A DNA stretch of 64,000 bases, from positions 540,620,222 to 540,684,221 of the forward strand of contig CM077667.1 of the NCBI GenBank assembly GCA_039707655.1, written 5' to 3'. Shown here piece by piece: positions 1-10,919 of the stretch. Numbering within the stretch: position 1 is the stretch's first letter; each line of letters opens with the position of its first letter. The DNA comes from Elymus sibiricus. Its lineage: Eukaryota; Streptophyta; Magnoliopsida; Poales; Poaceae. Below the pieces are notes generated by a model. It was not told the origin of the DNA. It did no database searches and worked only from the letters and a program-made list of their open reading frames with translations. Both the position numbers and the translations under genes were made by a program.

Positions 1-3000
1 AAAGCCATCTTGGAGCCATACTAAGTTCATGAATGAACTATATGATTCAACAACTTCTTTGTCGCTTCTTAAGCGTCAACATACTTAGCCTTTGTTATAG
101 AATTCGCCACAGTATCTTGTTTGGAACAATTTCCAACTACCGTGCCATCATATTGTGTATTACACAAAACCCTTAACTTAAATCAAAAATCGCATGGAGC
201 ATTGATGAAGACTGTATCGATGTAATTACTTACAACGAGCACTTCATAATCTCTGCTTGCGAGAAAACATGTCATCACTACTACTCTAGTACTCAATGAC
301 ATCTTTCACTGTTGTCCTATGATCAGTACTTTGATCACTTTGGTATCTATACTCGCAACAACTTTTGGAGTATCAGACATATCTGGTTGTTTTACATACC
401 ATGGAATACATGATTAATCCACACACAAGAGTGTGTGGAATCTCCATCATGTATTTCACTCATCAGTGTTTTGGGACACTGAGTCTTGCAAAAACTCTTT
501 CCATGTGGCTTCGGCAAGAATCACTCGGCGTTTTAAATGCTAAAAAGTTTTAGCATCTTGTCAATATGTATTCATTGCTTAGCCCCATTAGGTAAATCTA
601 TCTCCATAGATCATCATGCCTAATATTGAGGCTATTTAGCCCAAGCACTTCATCGGAAAAACTATTTTCAAATGAAGTCCTAATTTGTGTCAAGAAATTT
701 ATTTCCAATTAACAATGTGTCAAGTACACAAGGTTTTTAGAAATATTATTATGCTCCCACGTACTTTCTTGAATCACAAGCATCTTCGATACCCATTTGA
801 TGAAGTCAAACCCCTTTGACCATTCCATCAAAAACGAAGATTCCAACTCCACTTTGCTCTCTTCTGTCCATCGCTGGAAATCTGAAGTTTGCATACTTAC
901 TAGCATCCTCTGGATCGACAAATTACTTTGGACTGTATCACATACAAGTCCTAGGTTTCATTTCCATCAGATGGAAATCCTTTTGTCATCCATGTTTCAT
1001 ATCTCATGATTGAAATATGTATTAATTGCTAGTTCAACCCGAACCGACTTCAAGCATCGCTACGGTGAGACAATCTCATCGTAGTCAACTCCTTGAACTT
1101 GTTAATGCAACAAGTTGAGCTTTATGGATAAAACATTTTATCCGTATCAGTTTTTAGTTCCATAAATATTCGTTAGACTCTAAGTCTTCCGAAAGGTGTA
1201 TCAAGATTTTAATCTCGAATCACATATATGGAAACTATCTCGGATTGTATTGGCATTTAGCCAATTCCGGAGTCAGGGCCCATCAACGCTTCCTTGTGTA
1301 TTGTAGGTATACTGTTGTCTAACAACAATATCTCGTTTGCGCACCTGATAGGTTTGCACGAGCTTTGCCTACGTGGTTCAGCTGCAAGTTCGACCGAAGT
1401 CCATACATTTTATTGTAGAGACTTCCGAATCAGTCGCAGTAGGAAACTCCGGAATCACTTCCAAGGTTTCTTTCCTTTGATCTGATGACGAAGATACTGG
1501 TTATCTCGTCGAGTTGCACTATCCTCCCACTCACCTTTTGTAAGAACTATTCTCTTTAAAAGCATACCGTTTTGTGGCAAAAATCCTTTGCCTCAGTATA
1601 GTGGTGGGGGAATACCCAATGACTTGGGATAACCTACAAAGTAGCACTTGTCTGATTTGGAATAGGTTTGTAACCTTTTACACAAGCCCCATATTCCAAA
1701 TGTTAAGAAAAGATATAACATGGTTGGGCGTACCATACCATGGCGTCATTTCAACAGACCTGATGGATCTCTTTTCAGTGTAAAAGCCGCAGTCTCTAAA
1801 GCATCACTCTTTAAAAGGGGTAATGGCAAATTTATTTATGTCATCTTTGATCTTACCATGTCATAAATGGTTCGATTACATCTTCACGGACTTTCCACTT
1901 GCAGTGGTGTTCCGGGAGGTGCAAGTTATACAACCCCTTTCATAACTCATCAGACATTCGCTAAACTTGTGACTCAAATATTCCTTTCTGCAATTGAATT
2001 GTAGAAACATAATTTTCTTGTTACAATAACTTCTACTTCATTTTTGAAAACCTTCTGAATGAATTCAAAAGATCCAGACTTACGTCTCAACAAGTAAATA
2101 TCCATATATCTACTTGAGTCATTTCTGAAGATAGATAAATCCACTACTTGCAACAACATTTATTGGACTACACACATCATAATGTATGATCACCAATATG
2201 TTCTTTGCTCGTTCCTTATGGCCTGTGAACGGTATTTCAGTCACTTTACCTTTCAGAGGAAAGTTGCAAGTGTCAGATGATTCAAAATCAAATGACTTCA
2301 AAATCCATCATAATGGAATTTTCCATGCGGGTTTCTCCAATCTGACCAAATGCAGTGCCACACTTGTGTGGTATTCTTTTAGTCTTGCGACATTTAGCGT
2401 CAGTGTTATGGATGTATCATATTTCCATCAATATTCATAACATACATCCCATCTAGGGTGGAAGCATGGCCCTTCATGTTATTCATAATACTGAACAACA
2501 ATTGTTGTTTTATGAACAACTCTTTTGCAACAAACATTGTGCAATGGGCTAGAGTGTATGAAACTCTAAAATGAATTATGAAAGTAAATACATAGGGAAT
2601 ACACCGATGGAAGGCATAGTAACATTTACTATGTTACATGCGTGTATCTAAACCTCATCCCTGGCTAGTCTTTCAGGCCATAGTAGTTCTTACATCGAGT
2701 TGCAACAGAATGCAATCGAGCGGGTATCTTTGTGAGTAACTCACAATACCCAAGAATTAGTGATTAACATGTTTAACCATAATTCCCAAGAACTATATCT
2801 TTGACCAGCCTTCTATACATCAAAAACTTGTATGACATTCATACATGAGCTGGATATTCCTGTCTTCTTTCCTTTTGCCTTTATACTTCTAACAGTTTAA
2901 CTTTTAGTATTTCTCCTACTCTCAGAAGAAGCACTCAACTTAAGAGTGGCGTTAGCCCCAGACTTCCTAGGCGTGAAAGTCTTACTAACACCCTTCGGAC

Positions 3001-6000
3001 ACTTCCTTTCTCTTTAAGTTGTTGTTTTATTCACCTTTCATCATATGACAGGCGTTCTCCTGGATCCCTCTCTTATCAGTCTAATGCATAGTAAACTCCT
3101 TTACTAATAGTTTGCAAACAAACATTGCTTTGGATATCTCATATCTTTTAGCCTTTGTCTGTCTCTGAAAATGATTTTCAGATTCCATGAATATCACATA
3201 ACTATCCAAACTTTCGAAGTTCGGGTCTCATGGAAGCAAACATTTTGCACTTTGACTGAAAAGGAATTCTAGCTTTTGGATCGAAGGACGAGAGTCATAT
3301 GATCCACAACATTAGCGGGAGAATACCGAAAGCATGCGATAGGACAAAATCCTTCTCGGCACTCTAGAGGACAATCCTCACATTACGTTACCAACCGTAA
3401 AGTTTTAACCAGATATTTAACAGCTATTCAATTTTAATAGGGAAGGTGGAAACGCGAGCCATTATTCTACAACTATTTTGCAAATCACACTTTAGACAGT
3501 GTTCAAAATTAATTGCACTGAGAATTAAAAGAAGTTAATTCTACAGTGCGCTCCCACTCAAATCAATATCTCTCATAATTGATTGTGAGTGATTCAAGAC
3601 CCACATTTCCATTCAACGCCATTGTTCGAGATGAACACTGATGGCGCGAACTTCAGTTGGTAGGCAAACTTGCCAATCACATCTCCATGTGACTCTTGTT
3701 CATCTTTTGATGCGTGTGTTCCGAGCTCAGGACGATCCTGCCATGAACGTCAAGATAACCAAGTGATCTTGCTGCGAGGTCTGACCTCACCCGCCTTACA
3801 CCCGTACAATCGTTCGTACCCATATAGATCATGGCGCACCTCGAAAGGAAGGATGCTGTGACGGTCCTACACTTGGGAGAACACTAACTACTTGATATTT
3901 TGTGGGAGATCACCCTAATAAAAGCGACTACCGCGCAATCAAGAAGGGTGCATCATGAGGGATAAACATCTCAGGCAATTCATAATAGCATGATATGGTA
4001 CAGCCCTTTCTGACGGAGAAGTCTTTTATTTCTTCGTCTCCGGCATTCGCGTCGGTGTTCACCTTCGCGAAGATTGCCACCACCTTGTTGATGCACCAGA
4101 TAATATAGCTATCTCTATAGCTAATAAAATAAGTGCATTACTTAAGGTTGACACGCAGGTCATTTAAAGTGCAATCATATGGCTCCAGCCATCATGCCGA
4201 ATCATGACACGCAGGTCATGTTAATCAAATTACATCATATAGTCATCTCATACATAATCAAATTATTATGAGCACTGCTATACCACATCATATGCACATG
4301 CAAACCATCCTGCAAAACCAAGTTAGACGCCTCTAATCGGTTCATGCAAAATTTTATTTTACGCGGCTTCTAAGGTTTCGAAACAAACCGAAGCTACCAA
4401 CGTCCATCATCAAGCATGATAATCCAAGTTGCTAGATTAACTTTCCAGGGTGTATGAAACACGAGATAATAAAATCTCGAGCCCCATACTAAACTTCGTC
4501 ATACGCGTGGCCCCCGTGCAGATCACATCTGCATTGCCCTTTCGTCTGCGAAACATCCATCTTTCTTTAACTATGGTGGAACCCAAAGAACTGTTAGCAC
4601 TTCGTTGATCTGTCAATCAGCATACTCAGGAGCAGCATGAAAGGATCGCGGATTGCCAGAACTTTGTGAGATTCCACCATGCCATCAAGATCAGGACTAC
4701 GCAAATTCAAGGGAAGCAACAAGAACATCGGGTAACAGATTTCATCTGCTACCCGCACAAATAATTTTCAGCAATAGATCTCATCTACTACCTAACTATA
4801 TTGTGCAACACCCATACATCTCTATGTATTCTAGATCGCAACCTGCATCTACGCATAGCACGGCTCTTGATGCCACTGTTGGGTAACGCAGCAGAAAACA
4901 ACAAATTTCCGACCTACGCACCAGCCCAAGACCACTATGGAGACTGCATACAAGGTTTGATCATTTTCATTACCGACTCCTAGCGCAGCGGAAGTAGAGT
5001 CGATGACGATCGGCGGTGCAGATCCCCGCAGCTAGGATTTACAGCCTCCCATCCGCGAGGATGTACTCCCTCGTCAGCTCACCGGACGGATCTTCGGGCA
5101 GCCCTTCGGGAGGCCTCAGGACAGTCCCTCGGATAGTCCCACCGGACGGATCCTCGGACAGCCCATCGGGAGGCCTCACGTACAGCCCTTCGGGCGGGTC
5201 ACTCGGACAGCCCTTCGGGAGGACCCCCGAAACACGGACAGTAACTCGGACAGCCCTTCGGGAGGCACTCTCGAACTAAGACCGAAACTACGATCTCTCT
5301 ACAGAGTTGCACACATACGGTGTCATCTATCCGGCAGGGCTTCGCCGTCCAGAACTAGTTCCCACCGGAAACTAGACAGCCTTTCGGCTCTACGAAACTA
5401 TTTCGTTGGGAGGGAGAGAGAAGCCAGAAATATCATGGCACTTGTATGTGAGAATGGATGAGCTTTGGGCTTCCCCCTCCACCTCTATTTATAGGAGAAG
5501 GAGGGGTGGAGGGGCTGAAATTTCAGCCACATCCATCCATGTCATCTCCAAGATATTTTGGAGCAAAAGCCCAAAAAGGTGGCTTTCCAAAAAGTAATCC
5601 AAAAAGCACTTTCACTATTCACGACAACATATTTCAGCGTCCGTTCGAACTGAAAATATTCATGTGGGCTTAGAACATTTCCAGTACCCACTAAAATAAT
5701 TTTCAACGCGATCCAAAACAATTCCGGTTTAGTGATTTTCATCTGCGAAAGGCATCTGAAGCGGTTCCGGCAGCTCCGGAACATTTCCGGTTTTCATCCC
5801 GGAAAATTCCAGAAAGTTTCCAGAACGATTCTGGCACCCTCCAAGAATTATCAGGCATGTGCCGAAACCATTTTGACTTTATGGTGTACTCCGAAACAAC
5901 TTTTCGGTTTAGTGATTTTCATCTGTGAAAAGCAACTAAAGCGGTTCCGGCAGTCCGGAACATTTCCGGTTTTTGTCTCTGAAAAATCTCAGAAGTTACC

Positions 6001-7102
6001 GGAACAATTCTGGTACCTTCCAATAATTTCCAGGCATGTGCCGAAACCAATTTTAATTTATGGAATACCCTGAAACAACTTTTCAGTTTCACCGAAACTA
6101 TTCCGATATCCTCTCCGGAACGTTTCCGTTTCGTCCGAAACTTTTTCGGTGATTTTCTCTCAGACTCCCTGTCTAGTATTCAGCAGATAGATGACCCTTA
6201 AGCGTGTGACCCTATAGGTTCGGTGAAGCATAGACATGACCCGGAACCCCTTCCGATCAATGATCAACATCGGAGCCGTGGACACCCATATTGACCCTTA
6301 TACCCACACGAATGAATATTCGAGTGAACCTCCAGTTGCCGTGTGCTATTCCTGTTGCTTCGCGATATGTTACAAATATCCGAGGTGAGACATGTTGGCA
6401 TCCCCGCGGATCAACAACTTGTCCACTATGCCGGTTACCTCGTTACCAGTATTGTTCTCTTTTCTCGTTCCCGTGTTCCGGCATCCCCGTGGTCAAATCA
6501 CAAAGTGTCTGGCTAGACGATGATGGATACCGTAACACCGAGAGGGCCCAGAGATATCTCTCCATCGTCGGAGGAGCAAATCCCAATCTTGAGCTATCAA
6601 GTTACTTGACATACTTTTCCATGAACCCGTAAGCCGCCGTAATAGCCACCCATTTACGGATGACGTTTAACAAACCCCAAAGTTCATGAAGCAAGCATGA
6701 AGTAACTCGATACTCTCATCGTCTAAGGAATTATGCAAACGTTAACCATCTCTGTTTTATTAACCATTAACTTATGACGAATGAATCTCATAGCATAACA
6801 TCAATTCGGGTCGATTCAACACAAATGTTCTTCTAACATTGTGCCCTCAAAATTGCCGGCATAGCCATGCCCATGATCAGGAAAATAGGATCATCATGCA
6901 ATACTTGAGCCAGTCTTAGAGGCCAGACTAGGAATACATTTTACCGTTTATTATTCCACACGTGCATATGAGTCTTCCTCCGAGCCTCGTGGTTATTGTA
7001 GACTCGAGAAGCATAGCAGTTATAGCATGGAACATAAACCTAATTATGAACAGGGAGATAATCAATAACATATATTATTGCCTCTAGGGCATATCTCCTA
7101 CA
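1..7102 (-). mobile_element. Copia LTR retrotransposon E1, partial and degenerate
   Basis: This is the right-hand part of a minus-strand Copia element whose left end lies outside the window. Positions 1-4876 are interior sequence that aligns almost base for base with 39003-44033 (element E3). Scraps of Copia pol can be read on the minus strand, for example the integrase and RNase H neighbourhoods, but no frame is open for more than about 85 codons. A long LTR (4877-7102) closes the element on the right. The element ends ...ATCTCCTACA at 7102, directly against a CACTA transposase frame that it interrupts. The expected 5 bp target duplication (GTCCT, 7103-7107) should recur at the missing left end. 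It belongs to the same family as E2 and E3. Confidence 0.9.
4877..7102 (-). repeat. 5' LTR of E1
   Basis: The LTR is 2226 bp, reads TGTAGGAGATATGCCC from its right end on the minus strand, and closes with ...CCCAACA at 4877. It is about 90-120 bp longer than the LTRs of E2 and E3, because a block of about 185 bp is present twice (about 5722-5905 and 5906-6087). It also contains a run of TCGGACAGCCCTTCGGGAGG-like units at about 5084-5270. A TATA box (CTATAAATAG on the minus strand) lies at 5484-5493. The primer-binding region just left of 4877 is mutated: it reads TGGCATCAAGAGCC rather than TGGTATCAGAGCC. Confidence 0.88.
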
Positions 7103-7703
7103 GTCCTTTAGAAGCTTCTTCTTCATTATTTTCAGCAACTTTTCAAATCCCTTGTCAGATAGACCATTGTCTGCCTTCCATTGCAGCAATTCCAGTGTGG
7201 TACCGAGCTTTGTGTTGTCATCTTCGCAATTTGGGTACAACCCTTTTTTTGTGATCCTCTAACATGCGTTGCAACTTCAACTTCTCCTTTTCACTTTTGC
7301 AGTTTCTCTTTGCATCAGCAAGGGCCCGACCAAGATCATCAGCGGGCTCATCTGATGCCTCAGCTTCTTCTTCTTCATTCTCTTCCCCCATTGTAGTACC
7401 ATCATATTCAGGAAACCCAGGATAGTTGTGATCATCCTCTTCTTCTTTATTCTCTTCCATTAGAACCCCTCTTTCTCCGTGCTTGGTCCAACAATTATAG
7501 CCAGACATGAAACCGGACGTAAACAGGTGGACGTTAATGTGTTTTGAGCTAGAGTAAGTCTTATCATTCTTACACACACCACATGGACAACACATAAAAC
7601 CATCCCGCTTGTTTGCCTCAGTCGCACGCAAAAAACTATGCACGCCATTAATGAACTGGGGAGAGCGTCGGTCATCGTATATCCATTGCCGGTTCATCTT
7701 CAT
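7103..7703 (-). pseudogene. CACTA TNP2-type transposase, N-terminal fragment
   Basis: TNP2 transposases cut and rejoin CACTA transposon ends. The frame starts MNRQWIYDDRRSPQFINGV and continues through the Cys-rich stretch CCPCGVCKN, the SGYNCWTKHGERG motif, an acidic Glu-rich linker and the KLGTTLELLQWKADNG block. This order is typical of the transposase N-terminus in grass CACTA elements. An A-run frameshift on the minus strand, near 7244-7250, moves the last part into another frame. The Copia element E1 then breaks the gene at 7102, just after MKKKLLKD. The catalytic DDE region is not in the window. Either ATG at 7703 or 7697 could be the start, and an upstream intron is possible. Confidence 0.82.
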
Positions 7704-7788
7704 TACACAACACCGAAAAGACCAAATTAATACAAGTTCATACATAAAGTTCATACACACTTATTCTCATAAAACAACATACAACTAT

Positions 7789-8076
7789 CTAGCTAAAACA
7801 TTTAAATGCAACAACAAATGCGATCAAAATCGCAACTAGGGTAACAATTGATCCAACAGCATAATGATACCAAGCCTCTTTATTAATGGCATATTTTCTA
7901 ATCTTTCTAATCTTCAAGCGCATTGCATCCATCTTGATCTTGTGATCATCGACGACATCGGCAACGTACAACTCCAATTTCATCTTCTCTTCTTCAACTC
8001 TTTTCAATTTTTCTTTCAAATCCTCGTTTTCTTTTTCAACTAAATTTAACTTCTCGACAATAGGGTCGGTTGGCAT
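7789..8076 (-). CDS. CACTA-associated small coiled-coil/membrane protein
   Basis: This 95-residue ORF begins MPTDPIVEKLNLVEKENEDL. Residues about 8-65 are a charged, heptad-like Lys/Glu/Leu segment predicted to form a coiled coil. Residues about 72-93 (VGSIVTLVAILIAFVVAF) form one hydrophobic segment long enough to span a membrane, and only a few residues follow it. It lies between the transposase fragment and the terminus, on the same strand and 86 bp upstream of the transposase frame. From memory, ORFs of this sort recur beside grass CACTA transposases, but I cannot search to confirm that. The frame is open with no damage. It may be a separate gene or an exon of the transposase transcript. 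Function unknown. Confidence 0.6.
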   Translation of the reverse strand: MPTDPIVEKLNLVEKENEDLKEKLKRVEEEKMKLELYVADVVDDHKIKMDAMRLKIRKIRKYAINKEAWYHYAVGSIVTLVAILIAFVVAFKCFS

Positions 8077-8734
8077 TTCCAGTTCAACTACCTCCTAGAT
8101 AAAAATATCTATGTCAACTTGATGGGCATAATTGTCATTAACACGAAATGCAACAAATAGTTATAAAAGAGAATATACCACATCCGAATCATAAACCGGA
8201 CGAGGGCCGACGGGCACGGATATCAAAACCATGGCACTATATATAACAACAATCATACAAGTAAGAAAATTATGCAAGTAACTATCTAAATCATAAAAAT
8301 ATGATTTTTCTTATAAAAAGGATAAGAACACAAGAAGAGGCTCACCAAGGTGGTGCCGGCGACGGGACGGTGCGGGCGATCGACGGTGGTTAGGACGGGG
8401 ACGGGAAGGCACACTAAGTAAACCACACCTACACATATGCAAACTAAGAAGTTAATTTGAGCTCAAATTGCATATAAATCAAAAAAACTCCAACATAATT
8501 ACACCCAAACTAAAACCCACAAATCACTATACTTATACAACATTGCACGAGCTGATCTAGCAATGAGAGATGAAAGGACAAAGTTGCTAAGCTTTGTGAA
8601 CAGTTGGATGGATTGGGTGCCTCAAATCTTGATAAATCTTGGCAAAAATGGAGGGATGAGCTCGAGAAGAGGAAGAACAGAGAATGGAGAGGATGAGCTC
8701 GGGCTAGAAGAAGCATCTATATATAAGGATACAT

Positions 8735-9013
8735 TTAGTCCCGGTTGGTGATACCAACCGGGACTTGAGATCAATCTCTAGTCCCGGTTGGTAACACCAA
8801 TCGGGACTAAAGGGGCTCGCAGGGGCCCCAGCCCGACGCAACCCTGCCACCACCCCTTTAGTCCCGGTTGGTAACACCAACCGGGACTATAGGGTCCTCA
8901 CGAACCGGGACTAATGCCTAGCCTAATGAACCGGGACTAGTGATAGCATTAGTCCCGGTCCATAAGCCAACCGGGAATAATGCTTCGATCCAAAGGTCTG
9001 TTTTCTACTAGTG
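8735..9013. repeat. CACTA subterminal repeats and terminal inverted repeat
   Basis: At least seven copies of TAGTCCCGGTTGG/CCAACCGGGACTA-type units occur in both orientations between 8735 and 8985, several as back-to-back palindromes (TCCCGGTTGGTGATACCAACCGGGA type). In CACTA elements such arrays are where the element's own DNA-binding protein docks. The terminal CACTAGTAGAAAACAG (minus strand) closes the element at 9013. Confidence 0.85.
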
Positions 9014-9285
9014 GGAAGTCTTTGTTGACAGCCAAGCCTGTCTACATTGATGGCATAATGGTGTGGTATGGTGTGCACATCTTGGGAAGTCGCCTTATTG
9101 AACGACAAACCCTTTTTTTAAGGTTAACCTTGTTTATTTGGCCTTTGTAATGAAATGATTTTATGGTAGGTGACTCATTCCTTCCTTATTCTAATTGGAA
9201 TTTGAGATGATGCCTAACCTAGTTCTCAATCTTTATCAGAAAAACACCATAAATATACTAGATTTTTCATGGGATTTTTTTGTGC

Positions 9286-9560
9286 AGATGTACTCAAGGT
9301 GCTTTGCCTGTTGTGAGTTATTTCCTGAAACTATTTTTCAGCCTCCTGTCGAATTGGGTTGCTTGAGTAGAATAGTCAAAGTGTTTTATTTGCTGCTTTG
9401 GTTGTGTAACATCCCTGAATCTTATTTATCCCTTGGTAGCAAAAATCTGTTAATGTTTGCCTGTGATTAAACAAACAAGATTGAGCTATATATCTTGAAA
9501 TATCTGTGTTTGATGGATATTGTATATAGGTGCTGGTTAGAACAAGTTGAAAGTTTCTTA
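9286..9560. repeat. Diverged tandem duplication, copy 1
   Basis: This block starts GATGTACTCAAGGTGCTTTG and ends near AACAAGTTGAAAGTTTCTTA. It matches 9768-10042 in the same order: GTTGTGAGTTATTT, TTGCTTGAGTAGAA, TGTAACATCCCT, AAGTTGAAAGTT. Small indels separate the copies, and the period is about 482 bp. Confidence 0.75.
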
Positions 9561-9767
9561 TTTGGATCATATCATCTCACGCTTGGATGCGTGGGATGTG
9601 CCAGACGACGCTGGGGTGGCTAGGTGCAACGGCCGCATACCCTTGTTGACTAACTGTCTTTTGCCAATACGGTGTCAAGTATACTGTTTGAGGAGCTATC
9701 CTATTTACTTGTTGTTTAGCATTCACATATACACAATATGTATATTTCTCAAGGCAATTTCTTGGCT

Positions 9768-10042
9768 AGATGTACTCAATTAAGGTGTTTTGCTTGTTGT
9801 GAGTTATTTACTAAATCGATTTGCAGGCTCCCGCCTCATTTTGTTGCTTGAGTAGAAGAGTCAATGTGTTGCATTTGTTGCTTTTCTGCTTTCGTTCTGT
9901 AACATCCCTTAAATTTATTTACTCCTTTGTAGCAAAAGACTGTTATTGTATGACTGACATTTAAATAAAGCAGATTGAACTATATATGCTTTGTAATATC
10001 TCTACGTTTGATGCATATTGTGTGTAGCAAGTTGAAAGTTGC
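9768..10042. repeat. Diverged tandem duplication, copy 2
   Basis: Second copy of the block at 9286-9560, starting AGATGTACTCAATTAAGGTG. It differs by scattered substitutions and short indels, so the duplication is old. The 207 bp between the copies (9561-9767) has no clear counterpart after copy 2. Confidence 0.75.
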
Positions 10043-10656
10043 TTGCTTGATTTGGAGTTGTATGCATTAGGCCCTGCTCTGCTTGTTCCATAACAGTAGG
10101 TGCCTGGGTAATGAATGTGTTGCTCTAAGCCAGCCTTACTTGAGATTTGAAATTAGCTAGTACATCTTGGGGTATACAAGTCAGTTCTGATCAAGATCAA
10201 ATGTACACCACATAAATTAATACCGATTTGCGAGTGCATATTATCTGTTGGAATGTGAACTAAATTCAAGGAGGTGCATTATTAATTCTTCAGTCTTCCA
10301 CAACAGCAAGTATCATGAAGATGTGATATGAACTGATTTTTTTTCGAACTTGGTGCCTACACTACAAGTCGTTTTCGAAATAGTCCAGACTCTGACACAT
10401 GAGCTTGTTATTTTGGCAGCAATTTTATTCTTGAGTAGATTTTTCTTGGCATGTGGATTCAGCCATCAGGTAAGAAGTCTTGTGCACTATCATTTATTGG
10501 CATGTTTCGACTTTGTTTGGTATGGATTTTCTACGAAACAAAAAAAGGCAAAAAATAGGAATCGACAGTGGGCACCAAGTTAATAGGTTTGTACATACAA
10601 ATAATATAAAAGTGCACCAAAACCATGTAGAACTCATGTAAATATAGCATGAATAC

Positions 10657-10912
10657 TGTAAGAATTACTGCTGACCTAACCCTAATTACTGGAAAGTAGA
10701 TGAAAGTAAACGACAATATTCTTCTCTACTTTATTGAGAGGGGTCGGCCCCTTTATATAATAGACAAGACTTGGCCAACAAGCCGGTAAATCTATTTAAA
10801 CTCTAATACTATCTCTAAACTGACTGGACTCTTTCCTAACAAAGATGCTTAATCAACTAGGACTCTAATTAAGGAATATGACTCCACGTTTGATGGGCTG
10901 GTCCACATAAAA
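10657..10912 (-). repeat. 3' LTR of non-autonomous Gypsy
   Basis: The 256 bp LTR runs TGTAAGAATTACTGCTG to CCACATAAAA on the plus strand. It differs from the partner LTR at about five sites, including the terminal dinucleotide region (CATAAAA versus CATAACA). The plus-strand motif CCTTTATATAATAG falls in the middle. Confidence 0.9.
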
Positions 10913-10919
10913 TCTCTCC

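Larger units (their letters stand above)
7103..9013 (-). mobile_element. CACTA (En/Spm) DNA transposon, 5' part
   Basis: The right terminus, read on the minus strand, is CACTAGTAGAAAACAG (8998-9013), the classic end of a Triticeae CACTA element. Inside the end lies a field of subterminal repeats built on AGTCCCGGTTGGT and its complement. Further in are a small coiled-coil ORF and the N-terminal part of a TNP2-type transposase, both on the minus strand. The element is cut at 7102 by the Copia element E1, so the rest of the transposase and the other terminus are outside the window. The 3 bp after the terminus, GGA (9014-9016), is the presumed target duplication and cannot be checked here. Confidence 0.88.
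9014..10489. other. Unassigned AT-rich stretch, possible gene or intron remnant
   Basis: No long reading frame is supported. The stretch looks like intron or untranslated DNA of a former gene: T-rich tracts, TGTGCAG and TTTGCAG acceptor-like sites, and CATCAG|GTAAGA near 10465, which resembles a splice donor. A short frame from about 9017 to 9110 has ordinary amino-acid composition but I do not recognise it. The only clear structure is the diverged direct repeat listed separately. Confidence 0.45.
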
